DNA from: JAPLKX01 sp035530195
GTDB taxonomy: Bacteria; Hydrogenedentota; Hydrogenedentia; Hydrogenedentales; SLHB01
DNA: 62,990 nt
Assembly (NCBI GenBank): GCA_035530195.1
Contig: DATKVG010000191.1
Span: forward strand, 1 to 62,990
Direction: 5' to 3'
Shown: one piece after another, positions 9,440 through 18,181 of the stretch
Layout: every line of letters begins with the position of its first letter
How positions within the stretch are numbered: the first letter of the stretch is position 1
Notes under the pieces: model-generated
What the model saw: only the letters and a program-made list of their open reading frames with translations
Database searches by the model: none
Told to the model about the DNA's origin: nothing
Made by a program: the position numbers and the translations under genes

Positions 9440-11091
9440 GATCGTCCCTTGAGCCGGATTACGGGCCGCGGCTCCAGGGCCGAGTCCCGCAGATCCAGGT
9501 GCTTGAATGAGATGTAGCCCAGAATGTTGCTTTGCCACCCGATCACGTCCGGCGAGAGAAGAAAAGTCCGCGTGTAGTGGTAGATGGGGATGATGGGGGC
9601 TTCCTCGAGCAGAATGGCCTCGGCTTTTGCGAACAGCTCGAGGCGCGCCTGCGGGTCGGGCTCGCGCGACGCACGGTGGATCAGATCGTCGTACTCGGCC
9701 GACGACCAGCCCGTCCGGTTGTTGCCGCCATCCGTGATGAAGCAGTCCAAAAAGTTGATCGGATCATTGTAATCGCCAATCCACGATGCGCGGGACACCT
9801 GATAATTCAGCGTGTTTTGAGAAGCTAGGTAAACCTTCCAATCCTGGTTCGCAAGCGTAACGTCCGCGTCGAGGTTTTCTTTCCACATGCGCTGCACGGC
9901 TTCGGCGATCGTCTTGTGGGCCTCGTTTGTGTTGAACAGGATCTCGATCGGCGGCAAGCCCTTCCCGTCCGGATACCCCGCCTCCACCAGCAGCCGGCGC
10001 GCCTCGTCCACGTCGTAGTCGATGCCGACCGGGCACGCATAACCAACCGCTTCCGGTACGCAGAAGGTACGCGCCGGCTTTTGGCCGCCCGTCATGACAC
10101 GATCGGCGATCGCTTCCCGGTCGAGTGCAAGCGCAAACGCACGCCGCACTCGCACGTCCGTGAACGGCGCACGCGTCACATTGATCCGGTAGAAATACGT
10201 GCCCAGGTACGGGTCAATTCGGATTAAATCCGGCCGCTCCCGAACGTATACGGGCACCTTGGTTAGCGGAATCGTCTCCGTCAGATGGAGCTGGCCCGTC
10301 CGGAAACTCCTTTCTTCGGTAAGCAGGTTATCTATCGGATAGAACTGGATGCGCGGCAGCCGGACCGACCCCGCGTTCCAGTACAGGTCGTTCTTGACCA
10401 CTTCGATGACGTTGTTAGGCACCCACCGCTCGAGGACAAACGCGCCATTCCCCACGAAATTCCCCGGCCGTGTCCAGCGGTTGTCACGCTGGTCGAGCCG
10501 GCCAAACGCTTCGACGGTAGGCTGGTGAACGGGGTACCACGCGGTGTAGGTTTGCATGCTGAGGAAAGACGGATTGGGGGCTTCGAGCGTCACCTCGAGC
10601 GTCCGGTCATCCAGCGCCTTGGCGCCGACCCAGCTGAAATCGTCCAGCTTGCCTTCGTTGAATGCCTTGCCGTTCTTGAGGCAATGCAGCATATAGGCAT
10701 AATCGGCGGCCAGCGTGGGCGTGAGGATTCTGCGCCACGAATACACAAAATCATGCGCCGTCACCGGGTCGCCATTCGACCACCGCGCCTCGGGCCGCAG
10801 GTGAAACGTGTAGACCGTCCCGCCGGCGCTGATTTCCCAGGAAGACGCCACGGCCGGGACGGGTTCGAGCGTGCGGCGGTCGGTGTCAACCAGGCCTTCG
10901 AGAAGCGTCGAGATGATCCGGTGTTCGGGCACGCCTTGGACTATGTGCGGGTCAAGTGCCTGCGGATCCGCGCCGTTGCCAACCCGCAGCGTCTTGACCG
11001 CAGGCTCCGAGCAGCCTGCGAAAACCGCGGCAACCCCAGCAACCAGACCAAGCCGGGCCAGAATCCGGGAATAGAGAAGCCGAGTCCGCAC
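9436..11091 (-). CDS. oppA: Peptide ABC transporter substrate-binding lipoprotein (OppA type)
   Basis: A GTG start at 11091 follows TGGAGTGGGT. The signal ends in a lipobox VFAGC with the acylated Cys at residue 27. The body is an SBP_bac_5 domain: LRVGNGADPQALDPHIVQG, AVASSWEISAGGTVYTFHLR, ARWSNGDPVTAHDFVYSWRR and NRTGWSSAEYDDLI. At 551 aa it has the usual length. It captures peptides in the periplasm and delivers them to OppBC. It is first of the operon, so its promoter should lie between 11092 and the divergent gene at 11274; I see only weak -10-like sequence there. Confidence 0.92.
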   Translation of the reverse strand: MRTRLLYSRILARLGLVAGVAAVFAGCSEPAVKTLRVGNGADPQALDPHIVQGVPEHRIISTLLEGLVDTDRRTLEPVPAVASSWEISAGGTVYTFHLRPEARWSNGDPVTAHDFVYSWRRILTPTLAADYAYMLHCLKNGKAFNEGKLDDFSWVGAKALDDRTLEVTLEAPNPSFLSMQTYTAWYPVHQPTVEAFGRLDQRDNRWTRPGNFVGNGAFVLERWVPNNVIEVVKNDLYWNAGSVRLPRIQFYPIDNLLTEERSFRTGQLHLTETIPLTKVPVYVRERPDLIRIDPYLGTYFYRINVTRAPFTDVRVRRAFALALDREAIADRVMTGGQKPARTFCVPEAVGYACPVGIDYDVDEARRLLVEAGYPDGKGLPPIEILFNTNEAHKTIAEAVQRMWKENLDADVTLANQDWKVYLASQNTLNYQVSRASWIGDYNDPINFLDCFITDGGNNRTGWSSAEYDDLIHRASREPDPQARLELFAKAEAILLEEAPIIPIYHYTRTFLLSPDVIGWQSNILGYISFKHLDLRDSALEPRPVIRLKGRS

Positions 11092-11170
11092 GTTACACCC
11101 ACTCCAGAAAAAGACGGCTACACTTTACCATGGACGCTCCGCGGGTCGCATGTAATGCCCTTGACCAACC

Positions 11171-11199
11171 TTGACCGGGGGCGAAAAAAAGCTTACCAT
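11171..11199 (+). promoter_or_regulatory. Candidate sigma-70 promoter for the HDOD gene
   Basis: TTGACC at 11171-11176 and TACCAT at 11194-11199 are 17 bases apart. The -35 is duplicated ten bases upstream (11161-11166). It would give a leader of about 70 nt before 11274. The -10 is only four of six. Confidence 0.4.
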
Positions 11200-11273
11200 T
11201 GGTGTGCTGTAGGCAGACAGCGCCAAGGGCCAGCCAAACTGCCTCGTTGGGCGTCGTTTGAGAAGGGACTTAT

Positions 11274-12626
11274 ATGAGCGGAAGGTTGTTTGTGAAAAAA
11301 CCTCCGGAAACCCCGAAACGGATCGGCGAACTGCTGATCGAAGAAGGCCTGATTACCGAATCCGACCTCGCTAAGGCGCTCGACCACCAGAAAAAACACG
11401 GCGGCAAAACCGTCGAGATCCTTATCCGCCTGGGCATTATCGAGGCGGCCACGTTTGTGAAATTCCTCAGCAAACGCCCAGGGATACCGAGCATTGACCT
11501 GAGTAACTACGAGGTGCCGCAAGATCTGGTTGCTCTTGTGCCCAGAGAACTGGCCACCAAACACGAGATTTTCCCCATCGACAAGATGGGCAAGGTGCTG
11601 ACGCTGGGGATGGCTTTCCCGCTCGACCGGGCCACTATCGAGAAACTCGAGTCGGTCACGGGGTTCAAGATCCGGCCCATCCTGTGCTCGAGCGGCGATA
11701 TCCGCGCCGCCATCAAGCAATATTATGGCCGCGAGGAACGGGCCGTTTTAGCGCGTAAGGAGAAAATCGAGGTCGTCGAGGAACGGGCCGAAAGCGCGCT
11801 CCGCCTCGGCAACATCAGCAGCCTTGTCAAGGAGATCACGGTGCTCCCGCCGCTGCCGCGCACCGTCGAGAAGCTCCGCCGCATTATCGACGACCCCAAC
11901 AGCTCGATCTCCGACGTCGCACACCTCCTCAGCCTCGATCCGCCGGCTTCCGCAAAGTTGCTCAGCATTACCAACTCCGCCGCGTTCAGTTTCTCCCGCC
12001 AAATCCGCAACGTGCAGGAGGCCGTGGCACTGCTGGGGCTGCAGCAGACCTACGAAACCGTGCTGTCGGCAGCGGCGCTGGACTTCTTCAAGCGGGCGCC
12101 GTTTTTTGACCACAACCTCTACTGGCAGGACGCCATGGAGTGCGCCAACATCTCCACCATCATCAGCCGGATGGCGGGGCTGCACTCGCCCGACGGCATT
12201 TTCGCGGCGGGCATCATGCACGACATCGGACGGATAGCCCTCGCCTGGATCGCCCCCGAGCGTTACGCCAAAGTCGAACAGACCGAAGGTACTGGCAAAA
12301 TGGTCGAGTCCGAGCGCGAGGTCTTTCTTGTGGCTCACCCCGAAGTGGGCTACATGTTGACCTCGAACTGGGGGTTGCCCGAGCAAATGACACTGGCCAT
12401 CCGGTTCCACCACGGGTATGATATGGCGCCTGAGCCCGTCGAGACCGCCGCCGTCATCGCGCTGGCGTGCGGCGTCCTCGACAACTTCGAACTCGGCGAA
12501 GAAATCGCCGACCCCTTCTACCAAAAACACATCGAGGCGCTCGAGTGCCTCAAGATCGACCGCAAAAAATTCGAAGACATCCTCGAAAAAATCAAGGAAT
12601 CGGTCGCCAAAAAGCAGGAAGACTAG
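11274..12626 (+). CDS. MshEN-HDOD signalling protein
   Basis: The 450-aa protein joins an N-terminal MshEN/GspE-N domain (residues about 15-150) to an HDOD domain (about 185-390). The MshEN part shows RIGELLIEEGLITESDLAKA and, after a spacer, the EVPQDLVALVPRELA segment; MshEN domains can bind c-di-GMP through RLGxx..xxG-type repeats, and RIGELLIEEG fits that pattern. The HDOD part has LPPLPRTVEKLRRIIDD, LLSLDPPASAKLLSITNSA, and a degenerate HD-like MHDIGRIAL. HDOD proteins are non-catalytic output or scaffold modules in motility and regulatory pathways. There is no ATPase domain, so it is not a pilus motor. It stands alone, with its own promoter region shared divergently with oppA. Confidence 0.85.
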   Translation: MSGRLFVKKPPETPKRIGELLIEEGLITESDLAKALDHQKKHGGKTVEILIRLGIIEAATFVKFLSKRPGIPSIDLSNYEVPQDLVALVPRELATKHEIFPIDKMGKVLTLGMAFPLDRATIEKLESVTGFKIRPILCSSGDIRAAIKQYYGREERAVLARKEKIEVVEERAESALRLGNISSLVKEITVLPPLPRTVEKLRRIIDDPNSSISDVAHLLSLDPPASAKLLSITNSAAFSFSRQIRNVQEAVALLGLQQTYETVLSAAALDFFKRAPFFDHNLYWQDAMECANISTIISRMAGLHSPDGIFAAGIMHDIGRIALAWIAPERYAKVEQTEGTGKMVESEREVFLVAHPEVGYMLTSNWGLPEQMTLAIRFHHGYDMAPEPVETAAVIALACGVLDNFELGEEIADPFYQKHIEALECLKIDRKKFEDILEKIKESVAKKQED

Positions 12627-12714
12627 TCAGCAGCTCAATATCATCCTTCCGCGGAAGCGGCATCTCCGCCACTTCATTGCAGCAATCAAAACCCCGCTCG
12701 CCTGCTTTTTCCCC

Positions 12715-12832
12715 TTACGTCCCCTCATTTTTCGGGTAATGCAAATAATCCGCCTTTGGCCCAATTTCATGGCCAGCGACGTCTATAGCGTAGAATAGGT
12801 CGGCCTTTGAATGCGGCCCGGAGACAACCTCG
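12715..12832 (-). pseudogene. Antisense coding fossil, C-terminal peptide only
   Basis: On the minus strand the gap before the sigma-factor gene reads as a protein-like tail ending at a TAA (12715-12717), with LFYAIDVAGHEIG followed by PKADYLHYPKNEGT. The frame continues into the start of the plus-strand sigma gene, where it has no good start codon and hits a stop near 12921. The KADYLHYP motif resembles KADFLYYP at the end of the TylF-type gene at 16229, in DNA as well as protein. It may be the 3' end of a lost gene. I do not recognise the parent family. Confidence 0.45.
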
Positions 12833-15800
12833 GTGACAGACCTGGCCCTATTGCAGCGTTGGACGGATCGGCGCGACGCGCAGGCCTTCAAACAGATCGT
12901 CTCGCGGTACGCCTCGATGGTCTACGCGACCTGCATACGTATCCTGCACAACTCCGCCGAGGCCGAAGACGTGACCCAGGAATGCTTTGAATCCCTCGCC
13001 CTGGGCCCCCGCCGGCCCACGGAGCACCTTGGCCCGTGGCTGCATCGCGTGGCCACCAACCGCGCGCTCGACCGAATCCGATCCGAGCAGCGGCGCAAGA
13101 CGCGCGAGGCCGGCTTCGTGGCGGAACTGCCCTCCCGCGTCGAGCCTGCGTGGGACGATGTCTACAGTTGCGTGGATGAGGTACTCGCCGAGTTGCCCGA
13201 AGAGGTCCGCATTCCGGTCGTCGCCCACTATCTCCTGGGCGAGTCTCACGCCGAAATTGCCGCATCCACCGGCGTCCCGCGCCGGACCGTCTCACACCGC
13301 ATAACGCACGGCGTCGATCTGATAGGCGAATCACTGAAAAAGCGCGGCATCCACGTTGCCTCAGGCGCGCTGGCAACACTTCTGGCCGCCAATATGGCGC
13401 AGGCATCGGCGCTGCCGCCCACCCTGACGGCCGCCCTCGGCAAGCTGGCCCTCGCGCAGTCCGTCAACACGGTCGGCGCGGCCACCGTGCCGGTCGCCAC
13501 GGCCGCTTCGGTCGGCAAACTAATCGGAGGCATGCTGATTATGAAAAAGTTCGCGGCTGTTGTTGTCGTCGTAATAGGGGCGCTCCTCGCGTACTGGGCT
13601 CTGAAACCGCAGGCGTCCGAGCCCAATATCCAGCCCCAACAGTTAGTCCAAAACAAAGTCCAAAAGAGCGCCGTCCCGCAACCCGCCGGGGGAAATGCCG
13701 GCGCTTCTCAAACCGGTGAGGCCGCATCCGCACAACCCGGTCCCGCGGCCGGCGTGCCCGAACCCGTGACGCCCGGCATCAGCGGCCGGGTTGTCGATGC
13801 GGAAACAGGCCAACCCGTGCCCGGCGCCGAGGTCGTCGCACAGGAAACCATGGCCGATTATGCCAAATCCGGCCAGAGAGTGGAGGCCCTCTCCGACGAC
13901 AACGGCCGGTTTCAAATCACCGGATTGCAGCCCGGCTTCTACCTGGTAATGAAAAAGGCCGGCCCCGACGACTATATGGGCAGCCTCCCCGATGATATGG
14001 CCGAGGTACGACTCCGGGACGGCGAACAAAAAGAAGGCCTGCTGCTTATTGCCCGCAAAGGCGGCACCGTCTCGGGCACAATCACCAACGAGCGCGGCAG
14101 TCCGCTTGCCGGCGCGTCAGTCGAGCTTGGCTCCGCCCGCAACGAATCGTTTCAGGGAATCAAAGCCGTGTTTTCGAGAATTTACGGATCGACCGAAACC
14201 GACGCCTCCGGCCAATACACGTTTCGCGGCGTCAACTTTGGAAAAAGCTGCACCATCACCGCCACCGCCGCCGGATACACCCCGGCTCTCAGCCCCGAGT
14301 TCTCGCTCGTCGCCCCCGGCGCGTCAAAACGCGTCGACCTGCGCCTCGGCCGCGGCTCGGCCATTTCCGGCTGGGTTGTTGACCGCGCCGCAGAATATCA
14401 GCCCGGAATCGAGCTCACCCTCGAGCCCGACTTCGAAGGCCGATCCCACGTCGATACCGTGGTGTTGATGGGGATAGGCCGAACGATCAGCGGGATGAAG
14501 AGTGATGAGAACGGTATGTTTCGGATTGACGGCTTGCCCGCGGGCGCCTACCACCTGTTCGCTGGCGGCATTACACGAAGCCTCTACAACAACTTTGAAG
14601 GCGGCGGCACGCGCGTCGAGGTGGACGGCGTGAACGAGGTCGACGGCGTCACCGTCCGTGCATTCTCACTCGGCCGCGGCGATCACTGGATTGCCGGCCA
14701 CGTCTCCGACCCGGAGGGCGCTCCCGTCGCAGGCGCAGAGGTCGATGTTTTGGCTACGCAACCGCCTGTCGACCATTTTGTGGTGCACACTGACGAAACC
14801 GGCGCCTTCTTGATTGACGGACTCCTGCCCACAGACTTCATGCTCGTGTTCACAGCCTCCGGCTATGCCCAGGCGCTGGTCAATTCGCCTCCGCTCGACA
14901 CCAGCGATCTGGCCGTTACGCTCCGCCCAAACGTCCCCGTTCGCGGGCGCGTCCTCGAACGCGAAGGCGGCCGGCCCGTGCCTGCCGCAAAAATAAGCGT
15001 CGCCCAACATGACCGGTCCCAACGATCGTTTTCATCCGGTTTTTCCTGGCTTGCCGAGCGGTTCGACGCCATCCGTGAAGACGTTGCCGGGCGCGAGACC
15101 ACCAATACCGCCGCTGACGGAACATTCGAACTATCCGGCGTCGAGCCGGGAACTATCCTGCTCAAGGCCGAACGGCTCGCCTATGCCGCCGCCTACAGCG
15201 ATAAGTTGGTCATTGAAGCCGGACAACCTGTCGAAGACGTGACAATTTACATGAGCCGCGGAGCTACCGTCGAAGGCAGCGTCCGCACAGTCGACGGCGC
15301 GCCCGTCGAGGCCGCGTCCATCCTGGTGGCCGAGTCACGACTGCCAGGCGAAGAACAGGCTAATGCCGAAGTGCGGCTTCTGCGCGTCACCAACATGGGC
15401 CAGGGAAGCCGGGATATTCGCGCAATTTCCGACGCCAACGGGCGCTTTACCGTCGACGGTCTCGCCGACGGCCAATACTGGATGCGTGCCCTCGCCACGG
15501 GCTACGCACCCTCGCCCGTGGCAACCCTGTCCATCTCAGACGCGGCGGCACAGAGCGGTCTCGAGCTTGTCCTCGATCCCGGCGGAACTATTGAAGGGCG
15601 CTGTACCCAGGGCGGGATGCCTAAGCCGGATGTCATTGTCCAAGCTACGCGCGACGGACTCGATGCAGACGCCATTCGCGTCTACTCCAATGCCGACGGC
15701 TATTACATCATCGAGCACGTGATGCCCGGCGAGCACGAGATCCGCGCCGTCGACTTCAATCTCCCGGGAAACACCGGACTCCAAACCGCTCAGGTCGAGG

Positions 15801-16150
15801 TCGTTTCCGGGAAAACCATCCGCCAGGACTTTGAGTACACCGGCCACATCCTCCGCGGAACTGTCACCGGCCTTGCAAATCCTGTCGAATGGCAGGTCGC
15901 CATTCTCAACATCTCCGACGGTATCGACCCCGAGGCCCCGCCCGACATGTCTATCGATTGGATCTCCCTCGTTGCGGCCACAACCCCCATCAACGCCGAC
16001 GGCACCTACATCATCGGAAACCTCGCCGACGGCGTCTACAAACTCGAAGTCTTTCAATTACAGAACGACGGCATTGTCCCAAAAGGCGTCTGGCAAACCA
16101 TCGAAATCAACGGCGAAGACCTCGATGTCGACATCCAGACGACTCAGTAA
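12833..16150 (+). CDS. ECF sigma factor fused to a membrane anchor and carboxypeptidase-regulatory repeats
   Basis: GTG start at 12833, nine bases after GGAG. Residues 1-75 form sigma region 2 (DAQAFKQIVSRYASMVYAT, EAEDVTQECFESL) and about 105-165 sigma region 4 (LPEEVRIPVVAHYLLGE, HAEIAASTGVPRRTVSHR). A small Ala-rich linker leads to one membrane helix at about 237-255 (MKKFAAVVVVVIGALLAYWA). The rest, about 850 residues, is a series of roughly eight prealbumin-like carboxypeptidase-regulatory domains, beginning near residues 315, 410, 508, 618, 700, 810, 918 and 1004 (for example GISGRVVDAETGQPVPGAEV). This puts a transcription factor on the inner face and a sensor or adhesin on the outer face of one polypeptide, as in some planctomycete ECF fusions. 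No anti-sigma gene is adjacent. A possible internal start is listed separately. Confidence 0.88.
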   Translation: MTDLALLQRWTDRRDAQAFKQIVSRYASMVYATCIRILHNSAEAEDVTQECFESLALGPRRPTEHLGPWLHRVATNRALDRIRSEQRRKTREAGFVAELPSRVEPAWDDVYSCVDEVLAELPEEVRIPVVAHYLLGESHAEIAASTGVPRRTVSHRITHGVDLIGESLKKRGIHVASGALATLLAANMAQASALPPTLTAALGKLALAQSVNTVGAATVPVATAASVGKLIGGMLIMKKFAAVVVVVIGALLAYWALKPQASEPNIQPQQLVQNKVQKSAVPQPAGGNAGASQTGEAASAQPGPAAGVPEPVTPGISGRVVDAETGQPVPGAEVVAQETMADYAKSGQRVEALSDDNGRFQITGLQPGFYLVMKKAGPDDYMGSLPDDMAEVRLRDGEQKEGLLLIARKGGTVSGTITNERGSPLAGASVELGSARNESFQGIKAVFSRIYGSTETDASGQYTFRGVNFGKSCTITATAAGYTPALSPEFSLVAPGASKRVDLRLGRGSAISGWVVDRAAEYQPGIELTLEPDFEGRSHVDTVVLMGIGRTISGMKSDENGMFRIDGLPAGAYHLFAGGITRSLYNNFEGGGTRVEVDGVNEVDGVTVRAFSLGRGDHWIAGHVSDPEGAPVAGAEVDVLATQPPVDHFVVHTDETGAFLIDGLLPTDFMLVFTASGYAQALVNSPPLDTSDLAVTLRPNVPVRGRVLEREGGRPVPAAKISVAQHDRSQRSFSSGFSWLAERFDAIREDVAGRETTNTAADGTFELSGVEPGTILLKAERLAYAAAYSDKLVIEAGQPVEDVTIYMSRGATVEGSVRTVDGAPVEAASILVAESRLPGEEQANAEVRLLRVTNMGQGSRDIRAISDANGRFTVDGLADGQYWMRALATGYAPSPVATLSISDAAAQSGLELVLDPGGTIEGRCTQGGMPKPDVIVQATRDGLDADAIRVYSNADGYYIIEHVMPGEHEIRAVDFNLPGNTGLQTAQVEVVSGKTIRQDFEYTGHILRGTVTGLANPVEWQVAILNISDGIDPEAPPDMSIDWISLVAATTPINADGTYIIGNLADGVYKLEVFQLQNDGIVPKGVWQTIEINGEDLDVDIQTTQ
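13526..13543 (+). promoter_or_regulatory. Possible internal ribosome-binding site and start codon within the sigma fusion
   Basis: GGAGG at 13526-13530 lies ten bases before an in-frame ATG at 13541. That ATG opens MKKFAAVVVVVIGALLAYWA, which reads like an ordinary signal peptide or anchor. Initiation here would yield the repeat domains alone, without the sigma part. The sequence shows the site; its use is inference. Confidence 0.4.
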
Positions 16151-16168
16151 CCAGCCTGCGCCTCAAAT

Positions 16169-16264
16169 GATCCGTCCGATCCGACCGATTTTCCTCCAGA
16201 CTCCGGACTCCAGACTCCGGACTGTCTTTCATTTGTCCTTTGTAATTTGTCCTTTGTCCTTTTC
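16169..16264. repeat. Composite of three short-period repeats between convergent genes
   Basis: Three blocks follow each other: a 9-bp-period run of GATCCGTCC/GATCCGACC (16169-16189), a heptamer run of CTCCGGA/CTCCAGA (16196-16223), and a run of TTTGTCCTT-type units (16229-16264). The last block is coding on the minus strand, forming the tail of the TylF-type gene. Related blocks occur at 22509, 40078, 40196, 51751 and 61898. Confidence 0.85.
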
Positions 16265-17206
16265 TTCCGGGTAGTACAAAAAGTCCGCCTTCCGCCACTG
16301 CGCCGGGTCAAACCTCGTCATCTTCCGAGTGTACCCTAGCGATGACGCGGTCGGGTTGAGCGGCAGCCCGCAGCCTGAGCCGACCAGCCCCGGCGCATCA
16401 CACCCCAGCGTTTCCCGCCACCACGCCTCGTCGAAATACACCTTCACCACGTCCCGGTCGCCGGCGTCGTCCGTGTAGAGGGCAGCGTTTTCGGCAAGCC
16501 TCGGCCAGATGTGGCGCAGGCAGTCGCGCGTCGAACTGACCAGGTCGACATCCAGAAACGCAAACGCCAGCGGACCATCCAACCCCCGTAACGACTCACT
16601 GAACAACCCTTTCACGAACCGGCACGCATCGAGGCTGCCGCAACGCCGGATGTTCTCCATCACCTCGTCCAGCGACCCGGCGAACATCCCCTTCTTATAG
16701 TAGCCGTACACGCCCACGTGCGGCCCAATGTGCACCTGCATCCCGTCGTCGCCCGGCAGCCCCTCGAACGAGTCGCAGACCAGCAGCGTCCGCCCCGACA
16801 TCGAGCACACCAGCGACAAGCATGCGGAGCTTGCCCCTTTCCACACCCCGCACTCGATCACGGCCCCCGCCGTGTCCCGCGGGATGCCGAGGATCTCGCG
16901 AGCCAGAACCACGTGGACCAGCGGCGACGTGCCCGACTGGATCTCCGAGTTGACCCGGCGGAACTGGTCGACCAACCGGAGTTTTTCCCGCGCGCCCACA
17001 CCATACGCATCGCCCGCCGGGCCGTGGACGAACTCGTCGATCACAGCCGCGCTCCACGGCTCCGAGGCCAGCCGACGTAACTGCCGCGCAACCAGCCCCC
17101 GGACCGGCGGCAGCTTCACAAGGCCATCCGCCAAGGGCCGCAATAGTCTCCCAACCACGCCTTTCATCGCCGCCCAGCATACCACGTTCCCCTGCCCAAC
17201 ACCCAT
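16229..17206 (-). CDS. TylF/MycF-type SAM-dependent methyltransferase
   Basis: Class I methyltransferase of the macrocin-O-methyltransferase family, which methylates sugar hydroxyls. The SAM region is AVIECGVWKGASSACLSL, followed by LLVCDSFEGLP, FVKGLFSESL and AFAFLDVDLVSSTRDCLRHI; YTDDAGDRD supplies metal-binding acids. The start is uncertain: I take the ATG at 17206, because a good promoter (17235-17263) excludes the longer frame from 17263, while the ATG at 17167 is also possible. The last ten residues (KDKGQITKDK) and the stop are encoded by a short-period repeat, so the native C-terminus probably ended near YYPEE. It is divergent from the glycosyltransferase operon and probably modifies the same glycan. 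Confidence 0.85.
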   Translation of the reverse strand: MGVGQGNVVCWAAMKGVVGRLLRPLADGLVKLPPVRGLVARQLRRLASEPWSAAVIDEFVHGPAGDAYGVGAREKLRLVDQFRRVNSEIQSGTSPLVHVVLAREILGIPRDTAGAVIECGVWKGASSACLSLVCSMSGRTLLVCDSFEGLPGDDGMQVHIGPHVGVYGYYKKGMFAGSLDEVMENIRRCGSLDACRFVKGLFSESLRGLDGPLAFAFLDVDLVSSTRDCLRHIWPRLAENAALYTDDAGDRDVVKVYFDEAWWRETLGCDAPGLVGSGCGLPLNPTASSLGYTRKMTRFDPAQWRKADFLYYPEEKDKGQITKDK

Positions 17207-17234
17207 GACCTTGTTTCTGGGAATTCTTGTGTCG

Positions 17235-17263
17235 TTTATGTCCCTTTTGTCCATTTCTGTCAA
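17235..17263 (-). promoter_or_regulatory. Candidate sigma-70 promoter for the TylF-type gene
   Basis: On the minus strand a perfect TTGACA (17258-17263) and CATAAA (17235-17240) are 17 bases apart. Transcription would begin near 17228, a little over 20 nt before the ATG at 17206. It lies back to back with the promoter of the divergent operon, 12 bases away. Confidence 0.55.
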
Positions 17264-17274
17264 TCAAATCCCCC

Positions 17275-17303
17275 TTGTTTCGCAAAACTCAACTATGTAT
17301 AGT
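17275..17303 (+). promoter_or_regulatory. Candidate sigma-70 promoter giving a near-leaderless mRNA
   Basis: TTGTTT (17275-17280) and TATAGT (17298-17303) are exactly 17 bases apart. Predicted transcription start is about 17310, two bases before the GTG start at 17312. No Shine-Dalgarno sequence precedes that GTG, consistent with leaderless translation. Confidence 0.55.
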
Positions 17304-17311
17304 GATTCACT

Positions 17312-18181
17312 GTGAACAATTCTTTTGACGTCACGATTGCCATTCTGACACGGGACGCGGGGCCGGTGTTGCCGCGCCTGCTCGAAGCGGTGTTCTCGCA
17401 GCAGACGTCGCTGCGGTACGAGGTTCTGGCGGTCGATTCGAGTTCGACGGACGGTTCGGTGGCCACGCTGCGGCGGTTTCCGTTGCGCCTGATCGAGATC
17501 CTGAAGTCGGAGTTCAACTGGGGGCGGACGCGCGACTTTGCCTACCAGCAATGCACCTCGGCGGTGGTCGTGAACCTGTCGCAGGACGCGGTCCCCGCGC
17601 ACACGGACTGGCTGGACAGGCTGGTCGCGCCGATCCTCGAGGATCCGGATGTGGCGGTGACCTGTGGGTCGTCGATCCCGGACCCGGAGCGGCATTTCAC
17701 CCAGTTCGCGTGGGAACGCAACGGTTATTTCTATTTCACGCGCGAGACCAAGAAGTTCGTGGCCAAATACGGCCGTGGGTTGTCGTTTGCCAATTCGGCC
17801 GTGCGGCGATCGGTGTGGGAACGCCTGCGGTTTGACGAGCAGCCGACGGGCGAGGATTTCCAGTTCCAGAAGAAACTGCACGGCGGCGGCGGCAAGATCG
17901 TCTTCCCGACGGACGCGCCGGTTCTGCACCATCACAACTACAGTTTCGGCGGCCTGTTTCGCCGGTGCCGCAACGAGGGGTATGCCCTGCGCCTGCTGGG
18001 CTGCCCGTACAACGAGCTTGACCTCGCCGCCGACCTGCTGAGCCCGGGGAAGTACGTCCAGTGGTTGCGCGAGGCCCGCAAGGGCTGCCTCAAAACGCCC
18101 GCGGACGTGCTGTTTCCGGTGGTGCGGCCGGTGGCGGTGTACGCGGGCAGCCGGTTTGCCCGGAGGCCCGTATGGTATTGA
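17312..18181 (+). CDS. Glycosyltransferase family 2 (rhamnosyltransferase-like)
   Basis: GTG start at 17312; the family's first strand (FDVTIAILTRDAG) begins four residues later, so no shorter start is possible. The GT-A fold shows EVLAVDSSSTDGSVATLRRF, NLSQDAVPAHTDWLDRLVAP with a QDA variant of the DxD motif, then GRGLSFANSAVRRSVWERLRF (shown in parts) and GEDFQFQKKL near the acceptor site. This order is typical of rhamnosyl- and other sugar transferases that build O-antigen-like chains at the cytoplasmic membrane. It is the first of four genes that overlap or abut (methyltransferase, acyltransferase, GT4), clearly one operon for a surface glycan. Confidence 0.88.
   Translation: MNNSFDVTIAILTRDAGPVLPRLLEAVFSQQTSLRYEVLAVDSSSTDGSVATLRRFPLRLIEILKSEFNWGRTRDFAYQQCTSAVVVNLSQDAVPAHTDWLDRLVAPILEDPDVAVTCGSSIPDPERHFTQFAWERNGYFYFTRETKKFVAKYGRGLSFANSAVRRSVWERLRFDEQPTGEDFQFQKKLHGGGGKIVFPTDAPVLHHHNYSFGGLFRRCRNEGYALRLLGCPYNELDLAADLLSPGKYVQWLREARKGCLKTPADVLFPVVRPVAVYAGSRFARRPVWY

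Noticed and set aside
16169..16264. CRISPR array
   Set aside because: The repeats are 7-9 bp and contiguous with no spacers; no cas genes are present.
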